DNA of 64,000 nucleotides from Hymenobacter crusticola (GCF_002154225.1 NZ_MTSE01000012.1:1-64000); one strand, 5' to 3'. Counted from the first letter of the stretch, positions 50,969 through 58,945 are shown. Translations and numbers: made by a program. The notes: generated by a model not told the origin, from the sequence alone.

Positions 50969-52624
50969 ATGAAAAAGCCTGCCATCCTGGTAGTTGACGA
51001 CGACCCGCAGGTACTCGCGGCCATCACCCGCGACCTGCGCCAGGAGTTTCGGAGCGACTACCGCATTCTGCCCGTAGCCTCGGGCCCAGAGGCCTTAACT
51101 ACCCTCAACGAACTGCGAACCCGCTCCGAGCCCCTAGCCCTGGTGCTAGCCGACCAACGCATGCCAGAGGTCGAAGGCGTGGAAGTACTCGCGCATGCCC
51201 TGTCGCTTTTTCCCGACACCAAGCGCGCGCTACTGACGGCCTACGCCGATACCACCGCCGCTATTCGGGCCATCAATTCTGCCCAACTCGATTACTATCT
51301 GCTCAAGCCCTGGGACCCACCCGAGCAACTGCTCTACCCCGTGTTGCGCGACTTGCTGGCCAGTTGGCAGGCCACCTACCGGCCCACTTTCGCAGGCGTG
51401 CGGCTGATTGGGTTTCAGTGGTCGCCGCTCTCGCACGAGCTCAAGGATTTTTTCAGCGGCTACCTAGTGGGCTACCAGTGGCTGGATATCGAGAAGGATG
51501 CCGAGGCAGCCACGCTGCTGGCGACCACCAAGTTCACCGTCGATGACCTGCCGGTGGTGGTCTGCCCCGACGGACAAGTTGTTTCCCGCCCCAACAAAGC
51601 CGACCTAGGCCGGCACCTAGGTTTGCTGGTGGCGGCCCAGCACGAGCTGTACGACGTCGTGATTATTGGGGCCGGTCCGGCCGGGCTGGCGGCGGCCGTG
51701 TACGGCGCCTCGGAGGGCTTAAAAACCTTGCTTATCGAACGGCAGACGCCGGGCGGGCAAGCCGGGGCTTCGTCGCGCATCGAAAACTACCTAGGCTTTC
51801 CTACTGGCCTGAGCGGCAGCGAGCTGGCGCACCGTGCCTGGTCGCAGGCTACCCGCCTCGGGGCCGAGTTTATGGCGCCGCAGGAGGTGGTGAACCTGCA
51901 CGTGCAGGACGGCTACAAGGTGTTGACCCTGCGCGACCAGTCAATTATTCGCACCAAAGCCGTGGTGCTAACCACCGGGGTTAGCTACCGCACGCTCGAC
52001 GCACCCGGCCTGGAGCGCCTGAGCGGAGCGGGCGTGTACTACGGGGCCGCTCGCACCGAGGCGCGCAGTTGCAGCAACCACCCGGTGTACATCATTGGCG
52101 GGGGCAACTCGGCGGGGCAGGCAGCCATGTTTTTATCTTCGTACGCCTCGCGGGTGTTCATCGTCATTCGCGGCGAGCACCTAGCAGCTAGCATGTCGGC
52201 CTACCTCATCACGCAAATCGAGCAGACGCCGAACATCGAGATTCTGCCCCGCACCCAGCTGCGCGAAGCCTGTGGCGCCAACTCGCTCGAAGCCGTGGTA
52301 GTGCAGCGCGACGGGCAGGAGCCGGAGAAGCGGCCGGCGCGGGCGCTGTTCATCTTCATTGGCGCCAAGCCTAGCACCGAATGGATCTGTGAGCTAGCCA
52401 TCTGCGACCCCAAAGGCTACCTGCTCACCGGCCGCGACTTGGTGACCGACCCGCGCTACGCCGCCGCCTGGAAACTTTCGCGCGAGCCGTACCTGCTCGA
52501 AACCTGCGTGCCGGGCTTGTTTGCGGCCGGTGACGGCCGCGCGGGTGCCATGGCCCGGGTAGCTTCGGCCGTGGGCGAAGGCAGTATGGCCATCAAGTTC
52601 GTGCACCAATACCTAGCCGAGTGA
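50969..52624 (+). CDS. Response-regulator / thioredoxin-reductase-like flavoprotein fusion
   Basis: A 551-residue fusion. REC (1-125): ILVVDDDPQVLAAI, phospho-Asp in LVLADQRMPEVEG, Thr/Lys region LLTAYADTT and YYLLKPWDPP. Residues 135-225 look like a glutaredoxin fold, but the active pair is replaced by SPLS (GFQWSPLSHELKDF). The flavoprotein part (230-551) has VVIIGAGPAGLAAAVYGASEG, TPGGQAGASSRIENYLGFP, IIGGGNSAGQAAMF and AAGDGRAGAMARVASAVGEGS. Where thioredoxin reductases carry CxxC it reads RSCSNHPV, with a single cysteine. So it binds FAD and NAD(P)H but probably does not reduce thioredoxin in the usual way. REC implies control by phosphorylation from the upstream kinase. Confidence 0.92.
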   Translation: MKKPAILVVDDDPQVLAAITRDLRQEFRSDYRILPVASGPEALTTLNELRTRSEPLALVLADQRMPEVEGVEVLAHALSLFPDTKRALLTAYADTTAAIRAINSAQLDYYLLKPWDPPEQLLYPVLRDLLASWQATYRPTFAGVRLIGFQWSPLSHELKDFFSGYLVGYQWLDIEKDAEAATLLATTKFTVDDLPVVVCPDGQVVSRPNKADLGRHLGLLVAAQHELYDVVIIGAGPAGLAAAVYGASEGLKTLLIERQTPGGQAGASSRIENYLGFPTGLSGSELAHRAWSQATRLGAEFMAPQEVVNLHVQDGYKVLTLRDQSIIRTKAVVLTTGVSYRTLDAPGLERLSGAGVYYGAARTEARSCSNHPVYIIGGGNSAGQAAMFLSSYASRVFIVIRGEHLAASMSAYLITQIEQTPNIEILPRTQLREACGANSLEAVVVQRDGQEPEKRPARALFIFIGAKPSTEWICELAICDPKGYLLTGRDLVTDPRYAAAWKLSREPYLLETCVPGLFAAGDGRAGAMARVASAVGEGSMAIKFVHQYLAE

Positions 52625-52676
52625 GGACGATAGAGTAAAGACTTGTTCCTGCATAAGTAACCCTGCTCCAGAAGAA

Positions 52677-52754
52677 TGTCATGCTGAGCTTGTCGAAGCC
52701 TCTCTCCCGCTTCGTATCGTTCGGGAGAGAGGCTTCGACAAGCTCAGCATGACA
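52677..52754. repeat. Perfect 33-bp inverted repeat (TCATGCTGAGCTTGTCGAAGC family)
   Basis: The arm at 52677-52709 is repeated exactly inverted at 52722-52754 with a 12-base loop. It shares its core with the repeat at 20893-20998. It lies between convergent genes (REC-reductase and SRPBCC), so a bidirectional terminator role is plausible. Confidence 0.92.
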
Positions 52755-52792
52755 GTTTACCTGTTTTGCAGACCACTAAACAATTAAGTGAC

Positions 52793-53191
52793 CTAGCTTT
52801 TCTCCAGCAGTTCCTTGAGCTTACCCATTTCCTGCTCAATCAACTCCACGGCTTTATAAAAGGGCTCGTCGGGCATGGCGGTGGGCTTGGTGAAGGTCAT
52901 CATAAAGTGGGCGCCTTCGCTGCCGGCTACTACCCGGCACGGCACCAGCCAGTTGCCTTCCACGGGGTCGTTAAACTCCTGATCTAGAATGCCGAACTCT
53001 TGGTTGGACAGCATTTTTACGTGCTGCGTACCCCGCGGGCCTTCCATGTTCCAGTACCCGTTTTCGCCGGGCGTGGCGCTGAACACGTTATGTATGGCCC
53101 ACTGCGGCCAGTTGGCTAGGTTGTTAAGAAACTCCCACACCCGCTCGGGGCTCGCCTGAATGTTGATGGTTTTGGTGATGGTGCTGGCCAT
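52793..53191 (-). CDS. SRPBCC-family protein
   Basis: A 132-residue helix-grip protein: MASTITKTINIQASPERVWEFLNNLANWPQWAIHNVFSATPGENG, a core WNMEGPRGTQHVKMLSNQEFGILDQEF and a C-terminal helix FYKAVELIEQEMGKLKELL. Members of the START/SRPBCC superfamily bind hydrophobic ligands such as polyketides, lipids or aromatics. It follows the LLM flavin oxidoreductase gene on the same strand by 63 bases and so is likely under the FNR-type promoter at 54.4 kb. The ligand is unknown. Confidence 0.88.
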   Translation of the reverse strand: MASTITKTINIQASPERVWEFLNNLANWPQWAIHNVFSATPGENGYWNMEGPRGTQHVKMLSNQEFGILDQEFNDPVEGNWLVPCRVVAGSEGAHFMMTFTKPTAMPDEPFYKAVELIEQEMGKLKELLEKS

Positions 53192-53254
53192 AAAAGTGGT
53201 TGCGGTTGCCTGCTCGAAGCAGCGCGACTAAGTGAAAAGGAAAAAGCCTAGGCG

Positions 53255-54280
53255 TCAGGACCGGAGCAAGGGGGCGACGCGCGTACCCAGCAGCTCAATG
53301 GCACGCAGCAGTTTAGCGTGCGGCAGGGTGGCGACGTCCAGCTGAAACGTCACCCGCGAAATGCCCCCTAGGGCCTCTCCGTGGCGAATAATCTTGGCGG
53401 CCACTTCCTCGGGGTTGCCCACCAGCAGCGCCCCCAGCGGCCCGAGCTGCGCGTCGAATTGCCCCCGGGTTATGGGCGGGCCGCCCCGCTCCCGCGACCG
53501 GTTGGTGAACGTGCGGGCGTAGCCCGGATAAAATTCCTCTACCGCTTCTTCGGTCGTGTCGGCCACGTAGCCCAGCGAGTGCAGGCCTACTTGCAGCTGC
53601 TCGGGCGCGTGCCCGGCCCGCTGACCTGCCTCCCGGTAGAGGTCGACCAGCGGCCGAAAGTGGTGCGTATCGCCGCCGATAACGGCCACCATCAAGGGCA
53701 AGCCCAGCGTGCCGGCCCGCACAAACGACTGCGGCGTGCCACCGACCCCTAGCCAAATGGGCAGCACCGGCTGCATGGGCCGCGGGTAAATGCCCTGCCC
53801 CCGCAGCGCGGGCCGGAATTTGCCTTTCCAGTGCAACTGCTCGGTGCCCCGAATGGCGAGCAGCAAGTCTAGCTTTTCCCTGAACAGGGCGTCGTAGTCA
53901 TTGAGGTCGAACCCGAACAGCGGAAAGGCCTCGATAGACGAGCCTCGCCCCACCACCATTTCGGCCCGGCCCTGCGAGATCAAGTCGAGGGTGGCAAACT
54001 CCTGAAATACGCGCACTGGATCGGCCGCGCTGAGCACCGTTACGGCGCTAGTCAGGCGAATGCGCTGGGTGCGAGCCGCGGCGGCCGCCAAAATCACGGC
54101 GGGGGCCGAATCCAGAAATTCCGCTTTGTGGTGCTCGCCGATGCCGAACACGTCCAGCCCTACTTGGTCGGCCAGCACGATGCGGTCGAGCAGTTGCCCC
54201 ATCGCCTCCGCGCCGCTGGGCGTGCGGCCCGTGCCGTTGTCGAGCAGCGCCGCGGCGAAGCTATCGATTCCGATTTGCAT
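53255..54280 (-). CDS. LLM-class flavin-dependent oxidoreductase (luciferase-like)
   Basis: A 341-residue TIM-barrel flavoprotein: MQIGIDSFAAALLDN, DQVGLDVFGIGEHHKAEFLDSAPAVILAAAAARTQRIRLTSAVTVLSAADPVRVFQEFATLDLISQGRAEMVVGRGS, then LPIWLGVGGTPQSFVRAGTLGLPLMVAVIGG and LQVGLHSLGYVADT. These are the LLM (bacterial luciferase) family blocks. It uses reduced FMN or F420 to oxidise or reduce organic substrates; the substrate is unknown. First gene of a two-gene minus-strand unit with SRPBCC under an FNR-type box. Confidence 0.92.
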   Translation of the reverse strand: MQIGIDSFAAALLDNGTGRTPSGAEAMGQLLDRIVLADQVGLDVFGIGEHHKAEFLDSAPAVILAAAAARTQRIRLTSAVTVLSAADPVRVFQEFATLDLISQGRAEMVVGRGSSIEAFPLFGFDLNDYDALFREKLDLLLAIRGTEQLHWKGKFRPALRGQGIYPRPMQPVLPIWLGVGGTPQSFVRAGTLGLPLMVAVIGGDTHHFRPLVDLYREAGQRAGHAPEQLQVGLHSLGYVADTTEEAVEEFYPGYARTFTNRSRERGGPPITRGQFDAQLGPLGALLVGNPEEVAAKIIRHGEALGGISRVTFQLDVATLPHAKLLRAIELLGTRVAPLLRS

Positions 54281-54659
54281 AAAAACCTTGCCTTGTTATG
54301 AAGTATCTACCTTGGCGAACTGTCTCCGGTTAGCCCATACCGCCCACTTGTGGCTAAGGCGGCCACGCAAAGGTGTAGCCTAGTAGGAAGTGTTTTCCTT
54401 GACATTAGTCAAGAAACGCATCGACTTGCCTACGGGACTTGCTTTACTTTATTACGCTGAGGCTTCCTTCGGCTTTGGGCGAGATCATGAAGCAAAGGAA
54501 TGGCGTGCTTTCCGCTCAAGACTTGCTGCTACGCTACCTTGATAATCGACAAGCAAATGGATGACCTAGCCCGCCTTTTGAGCTAGGTTGCGTATCATGC
54601 GGGCGCAAATAAGCAGCACGTGAATCATGCTTATTGGTTAAGCTAAACGACTAGAAATA
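54281..54659. other. Intergenic region between divergent LLM and GH9 genes
   Basis: Holds the minus-strand FNR-type promoter (54368-54413). On the GH9 side I see a degenerate box-like CTTGATAATCGACAAG at 54538-54553, not at the right spacing, and an -7-like GCCTTTTG (54573-54580). No other feature. Confidence 0.5.
54368..54413 (-). promoter_or_regulatory. FNR-type box plus -7 element for the LLM/SRPBCC unit
   Basis: cTTGACATTAGTCAAg (54398-54413) and, on the minus strand, CACCTTTG (plus-strand CAAAGGTG at 54368-54375): 34 bp centre to centre. The LLM ATG is at 54280. Confidence 0.77.
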
Positions 54660-56429
54660 ATGTCTCTACCTAGGTTCGTGCTGTTGCTGAGCGCCCTGCT
54701 CCTGTCACGGCTAACACATGCGCAGCACCTCACCGATAGCATTCGCGTGAACCAAGTGGGCTTCTATCCCGCCGCGCCCAAGATCGCCGTGGTGGTGGGA
54801 GCGGCGGCTGGTCCGTTCTACATCACCACACCCGATCGGGCGACGGTCGTCTTCACGGGGCAGCTGAGTGAAGCCCGCGAGGCGAAGCTAGCGCAGCAGC
54901 AAGCCCGCATAGCGGATTTCACGACGCTTACGCAGCAGGGCACGTTCGTGGTGTGGATTCCCACGGTGGGCTTCTCCTACCCGTTTCGCATTCAACCTAA
55001 CGTGCACGAGGGGGTAGCGCAAGCGGCCTTGAAGGGCTACTATTACCAACGGGCCTCCACGGCGCTGCCGCCGGCCTATGCGACGCGTTGGAGCCGGGCG
55101 CTGGGCCACCCCGATACGCGGGTGCTGGTGCATAGCTCAGCCGCCAGTGCCACCCGCCCGGCTGGTACGGTGCTGTCCTCGCCGCGCGGCTGGTACGATG
55201 CCGGTGACTATAACAAGTACATCGTCAACTCAGGTATCACTGTGGCTACGCTGCTTTCGCTGTACGAAGCATTTCCGGCCTATTGCGCCCAGCTCAAAAC
55301 GGGTATTCCGGAAAGCCCAAATGCTTTGCCCGATGTGCTGGACGAAGTTCTCTGGAATCTGCGGTGGATGCTCACCATGCAAGATCCAAACGACGGCGGC
55401 GTATACCACAAGCTAACCAACGCTTCGTTTGACGGCATGGTACTACCCGATCAGGCTACCGCCCCGCGCTACGTAGTACAGAAGAGCGCCGCCGCTACGC
55501 TCGACTTTGCGGCCGTATTAGCGCAAGCGAGCCGGGTGCTGCGGCGGTTTGATCGGCCACTGCCAGGCCTAGCCGACTCATGCTTGCGGGCGTCGCGGCA
55601 AGCGTGGGACTGGGCACGGGCGCACCCGGCCGTGCTCTACCGACAGGACGAGATGAACAAGCAATTTCAGCCCGCTATCGTTACGGGCGCCTACGGCGAC
55701 GACGCTGTGCAGGATGAGTTTATCTGGGCGGCAGCGGAATTGTATATCACCACGAAAGAAGACCGCTACTATTCGGCCGTGCCCTTGTTTCCGGATGCGC
55801 ACGTGCCGCTACCCACTTGGAATCAAGTGCGGACACTGGCTTATTACTCACTGGTTCGCCACAAAGCTAGCTTGACACCGGCCGCCCGCCAGGATATGCC
55901 GAAGCTGGAAGCGCGGCTGCGCGCCGCCGCCGATGCGCTGCAACAGAACTATAAAGCCCAAGCGTACCAAACCGTGATGGGCAAAGCTGCCGCCGACTAT
56001 AGCTGGGGTGGCAATGCTACGGCGGCCAACCAAGGCATTGCGCTCATCCAGGCCTACCACCTCACCAGCGACCCAACGTATTTGCAAGCAGCGCTTTCCA
56101 ACCTCGACTATCTGCTAGGACGCAATGCAACGGGCTACTGCTTTCTTACGGGTAGCGGCACCAAGTCGCCGCAGCACCCGCACCACCGCCCCTCAGAAGG
56201 CGACGGCGTAGTGGAGCCGGTACCAGGTTTGCTAGTAGGTGGCCCTAACCCAGGCCGTCAGGATAAGTGTGCTTACCCGTCGGCACTACCTGCCCTAGCC
56301 TACTCCGATAGCGTGTGCTCCTACGCATCCAACGAAATCGCTATTAACTGGAATGCCCCTTTGGTTTACTTAGCAGCGGCACTAGAAGCATTACAGAATA
56401 AGCTAGGCAGTAAGAGCCCAACCAAGTAA
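54660..56429 (+). CDS. GH9 endoglucanase/cellulase with N-terminal Ig-like domain
   Basis: A 589-residue secreted enzyme with signal MSLPRFVLLLSALLLSRLTHAQ. The N-terminal Ig-like CelD domain spans 28-110 (IRVNQVGFYPAAPKIAVVV). The (alpha/alpha)6 catalytic domain contains GWYDAGDYNKYIVNSG with the DAGD nucleophile/base pair, CFLTGSGTKSPQHPHHRPSEGD (binding His), and YASNEIAINWNAPLVYLAA, which carries the acid Glu. All GH9 hallmarks are intact. It hydrolyses beta-1,4-glucans. Stand-alone gene. No cellulosome dockerin or carbohydrate-binding module is visible. Confidence 0.94.
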   Translation: MSLPRFVLLLSALLLSRLTHAQHLTDSIRVNQVGFYPAAPKIAVVVGAAAGPFYITTPDRATVVFTGQLSEAREAKLAQQQARIADFTTLTQQGTFVVWIPTVGFSYPFRIQPNVHEGVAQAALKGYYYQRASTALPPAYATRWSRALGHPDTRVLVHSSAASATRPAGTVLSSPRGWYDAGDYNKYIVNSGITVATLLSLYEAFPAYCAQLKTGIPESPNALPDVLDEVLWNLRWMLTMQDPNDGGVYHKLTNASFDGMVLPDQATAPRYVVQKSAAATLDFAAVLAQASRVLRRFDRPLPGLADSCLRASRQAWDWARAHPAVLYRQDEMNKQFQPAIVTGAYGDDAVQDEFIWAAAELYITTKEDRYYSAVPLFPDAHVPLPTWNQVRTLAYYSLVRHKASLTPAARQDMPKLEARLRAAADALQQNYKAQAYQTVMGKAAADYSWGGNATAANQGIALIQAYHLTSDPTYLQAALSNLDYLLGRNATGYCFLTGSGTKSPQHPHHRPSEGDGVVEPVPGLLVGGPNPGRQDKCAYPSALPALAYSDSVCSYASNEIAINWNAPLVYLAAALEALQNKLGSKSPTK

Positions 56430-56530
56430 CTAGGAAAAGGCCTCTTCTTACGCCGCTTAAAGCAAAGCAAATTGAGCAGGATTTTGCTCCGCGGCCCTAG
56501 CCTGCCTTGCTACACCGCACAGCCACGGGA

Positions 56531-57010
56531 CTACTGAAAGAGCTGCCAGGCGACCCCAAGCAGAGCGGCCATGGCGACCGTGAGCGCCCCAGCCCGCAAG
56601 CCAATCACGCTGTCCCAGCGGTCTTGCAGGGCACGGACATCGGCGGGCGTCTGCTTTTGACGCGCCGCGGCCGTTTGGCGCTTGTTGACGGGCTGAGCCA
56701 CGAGTACATACGCCGCCAGCTGCGTCAGCAACCCGGCCAGCGCCAGCAGAGCGAGGCAGCCAGCCAGCGTCGCCCACCCACCAGCAACCCAACAGAGTAC
56801 CCCCGTACTGAGCAGAGCCGTCGCTCCAAAGAGGGGCATCCGGGCATCAGCTACGGCGTGCAGGTGGCCTAGCACCTGCGTCAGACTGGCGTCGTCGACC
56901 CGCCGCAGGGCCGGGCGAGCGATGAGGGCAAAGAAGACGTCGACGCCATACACAACGCCGCCGCTGAGCAGGGCCAGGGCGACCAGCCCAAAAGACCAAG
57001 CCGGGCTCAT
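56531..57010 (-). CDS. DUF1772-type four-helix membrane protein
   Basis: A 159-residue membrane protein starting at ATG 57010 (MSPAWSFGLVALALLSGGVVYGVDVFFALIARPAL); the longer frame opening at 57502 overlaps the upstream gene in another frame and is rejected. Four hydrophobic segments and the HAVADARMPLFGATALLSTG region resemble the DUF1772 (anthrone oxygenase-like) family. Four bases overlap the DUF4267 gene (ATGA), so they are coupled. The function is unknown. Confidence 0.75.
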   Translation of the reverse strand: MSPAWSFGLVALALLSGGVVYGVDVFFALIARPALRRVDDASLTQVLGHLHAVADARMPLFGATALLSTGVLCWVAGGWATLAGCLALLALAGLLTQLAAYVLVAQPVNKRQTAAARQKQTPADVRALQDRWDSVIGLRAGALTVAMAALLGVAWQLFQ

Positions 57011-57441
57011 GACCGTTGCCGGGTGAGCTGTTCCGGGCGCTGAACGCCTACCGGGGAAGCCGGGTGGGCCGTGGTGAATAAGGAGGCCGCCAAGGGCAAC
57101 AGCAAGCCAATAGCAATCAGGTGCGGCAGTTCCAGGGCTAGCGAGGCGGTGGGCTGGGCCCGCACAATGGCTAGGTCCACGCTGGGAATCAGGGCGCCCA
57201 GCAACAGCACCCAGGCCAGGGGCCGGTCGTAACCTAGCCCGGCGAACAGCGCCAGCAGCAGCCCCGAAAATACGTCCCGGATGCCTTTGGCGTAGTGAAA
57301 GGCATACTGCGTGTCTGTGGGCGGCAAGAATATACCGAAGCCTTCGGCCCCCAGGCGCGGGGCTAGCAGGAAGCGCAGGCCGATGAAGATCATGCCTAGG
57401 CCAATAAGCAAACTCAGGCTGCGAGAGAGGGTGCGACGCAT
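57007..57441 (-). CDS. DUF4267-type small membrane protein
   Basis: A 144-residue protein with four hydrophobic helices: LSLLIGLGMIFIGLRFLLAP, GLLLALFAGLGYDRPLAWVLLLGALIPSVDLAIV, PHLIAIGLLLPLAASLFT. The pattern GIRDVFSGLLL is characteristic of DUF4267. It lies just downstream of a Crp/Fnr gene and has an own -7-like element with a palindrome upstream. Function unknown. Confidence 0.78.
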   Translation of the reverse strand: MRRTLSRSLSLLIGLGMIFIGLRFLLAPRLGAEGFGIFLPPTDTQYAFHYAKGIRDVFSGLLLALFAGLGYDRPLAWVLLLGALIPSVDLAIVRAQPTASLALELPHLIAIGLLLPLAASLFTTAHPASPVGVQRPEQLTRQRS

Positions 57442-57466
57442 AACTTATGAGATGATTGGTACGACA

Positions 57467-57512
57467 CAAAGGTGCAGCCGGGCCCGCCTCTGAGTCATTC
57501 ACCCAAGTGCAT
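57467..57512 (-). promoter_or_regulatory. Variant Crp/Fnr-type box with a -7 element for DUF4267/DUF1772
   Basis: On the minus strand CACCTTTG (plus CAAAGGTG, 57467-57474) is 34 bp, centre to centre, from ATTCACCCAAGTGCAT (57497-57512), an imperfect palindrome ATKCAC-N4-GTGCAT. The spelling differs from the six TTGA boxes. It lies 15 bases past the end of the Crp/Fnr gene whose recognition helix also differs, which suggests a dedicated pair. Confidence 0.5.
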
Positions 57513-57526
57513 AAATGCGCCGCGTG

Positions 57527-58099
57527 CTACGAAACCGCACGGCCCCGAATCCGGCTCAGCGACTGCGGCTTCACGCCTACGTAGGAGGCAATATAATACT
57601 GCGGAGTACGCTGTTGTAGGTCGGGGTAGGTGCGCACAAAGCGGGCGTAGCGCTGCTCGGGGCTTTCCTCATAGAAGGAGGTGAGCTGGCGCAGCACGTC
57701 CACAAACAGGGCCTCGGCCATGAGGCGACCAAACCGCTCACCTTGGCCCACCTCCCGGTAAAACTGCTGCAGATGATCGTGGGTGATGGTCAGCAGGCGA
57801 GCCTCTTCTAGAGCCTGGATGCCGTGCGTGGCCGGCTGGGCCGGCAAGAAGCTCTCGTAGTCGCCGATGAATTCCTGCTCGCGGCCAAAGTAATAGGTTA
57901 GGTCCTGCCCGTCGCGGTTCTGAAAGTTGTGAAATACCCCTTGTAGTATGAAAGCTACTTTACGGCTCACCTCCCCAGGCCGCAGGAAGAAGCCGCCCTT
58001 AGGCAAGGCTTCGGGCACGAACAACTGCCGGATCAGGTCTTCCTCAGCTGGGGTCACGGAAATGAAGTGGCGGATGGTCATCAGCAGCGAGTCGTGCAT
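57527..58099 (-). CDS. Crp/Fnr-family regulator D (divergent recognition helix)
   Basis: A 190-residue regulator. ATG 58099 opens MHDSLLMTIRHFISVTPAEEDLI; an in-frame extension to 58159 is unlikely. Sensor roll: PKGGFFLRPGEVSRKVAFILQGVFHNFQNRDGQDLTYYFGREQEFIGDYESFL. HTH: TPQYYIASYVGVKPQSLSRIRGRA. The recognition helix reads QSLSR instead of ETLSR, losing the Glu that contacts the TTGA half-site in FNR, so a different DNA target is expected. Consistent with this, a different palindrome lies just downstream. It is the first gene of a minus-strand group with DUF4267 and DUF1772. No cysteine cluster. Confidence 0.9.
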   Translation of the reverse strand: MHDSLLMTIRHFISVTPAEEDLIRQLFVPEALPKGGFFLRPGEVSRKVAFILQGVFHNFQNRDGQDLTYYFGREQEFIGDYESFLPAQPATHGIQALEEARLLTITHDHLQQFYREVGQGERFGRLMAEALFVDVLRQLTSFYEESPEQRYARFVRTYPDLQQRTPQYYIASYVGVKPQSLSRIRGRAVS

Positions 58100-58282
58100 G
58101 GGCCCTTTGTTGGTTGCTTTTTGATAAGGCTTCTCGTTAAATAAAAGCAAGAAACGCACTTACCTTTTAGCTTGTCTGAGCCCCAGGAAAAAGTTTATAG
58201 GCCTAGGTTTTAAAGCACAGGATAGCAATTAAAAATCAATACCTTACAGCAGCCTGAATCCTTTTCTCAACCCGCTCTGGTT

Positions 58283-58945
58283 ATGAAAACAACACTACTT
58301 ATCATAGGTGGTAGCCTTTGCCTAGCCGGGAGCGTACAGGCGCAAGTGGGGGTAACGGCAGGCCTCACCTATACCCAGTTCACTACCGCCACCCGCCGCC
58401 ACCCGCAAACCTTCAACTCTGGGGGCAAAGTCGGCTACCAGGTGGGCGCTTTCTACGAACGAAAAATAAGTGAGCGCCTTTCGCTAGTGCCCGAAGTGCA
58501 GTTCAGCCAACAGCGAGCTAGCTTGAATATCCAGGATTTTGAGGAAGGCTATCAAGTCGCTTATCAGGCTCGGCTCACGTACGTGAGCGTGCCGCTGGCG
58601 CTGCGAGCCTACCTAGGGAAGGTGTACTTGGACTTGGGCTCTCAGGTGGGCGCCTTGCTGCAAGCACACGAAAAAGGAACCCTAGATACGCGTTCTGTCT
58701 TCGACCGCTCCCCTACCGCGGTTCGCGCGTTCACGCAGTCTGCGCCGGACAGCTACCAGCGGCTTCAACTTGCCTCGCTGGTGGGCCTAGGGCTGAAACT
58801 GCCAGCCGGTTGGGCCGGCCACGTGCGCGTAACAAACAACTGGGGCAATATGAAGCGTAACAACCAGCCGTATCGTTATACCGGCTCCTTAGGAAACGTG
58901 ACGTGCCAAGCTTCGTTGAGCTACCAATGGCCGGGCAAGCCCTAG
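58283..58945 (+). CDS. Outer-membrane beta-barrel protein (PorT-like)
   Basis: A 220-residue small barrel protein with signal MKTTLLIIGGSLCLAGSVQAQ. Strand-rich body: VGVTAGLTYTQFTTATRR, VGYQVGAFYERKISERLSLVPEVQFSQQRASL, LTYVSVPLALRAYLGKVYLDLGSQVGALL, and a final CQASLSYQWPGKP. It resembles the PorT family like the protein at 29.1-29.8 kb. No partner gene or specific role is evident. Confidence 0.82.
   Translation: MKTTLLIIGGSLCLAGSVQAQVGVTAGLTYTQFTTATRRHPQTFNSGGKVGYQVGAFYERKISERLSLVPEVQFSQQRASLNIQDFEEGYQVAYQARLTYVSVPLALRAYLGKVYLDLGSQVGALLQAHEKGTLDTRSVFDRSPTAVRAFTQSAPDSYQRLQLASLVGLGLKLPAGWAGHVRVTNNWGNMKRNNQPYRYTGSLGNVTCQASLSYQWPGKP

Noticed and set aside
54538..54553. CTTGATAATCGACAAG upstream of GH9
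   Set aside because: Resembles an FNR-type box, but the right half is GACAAG instead of GTCAAG and the nearest -7-like element is 31 bp away, not 34.
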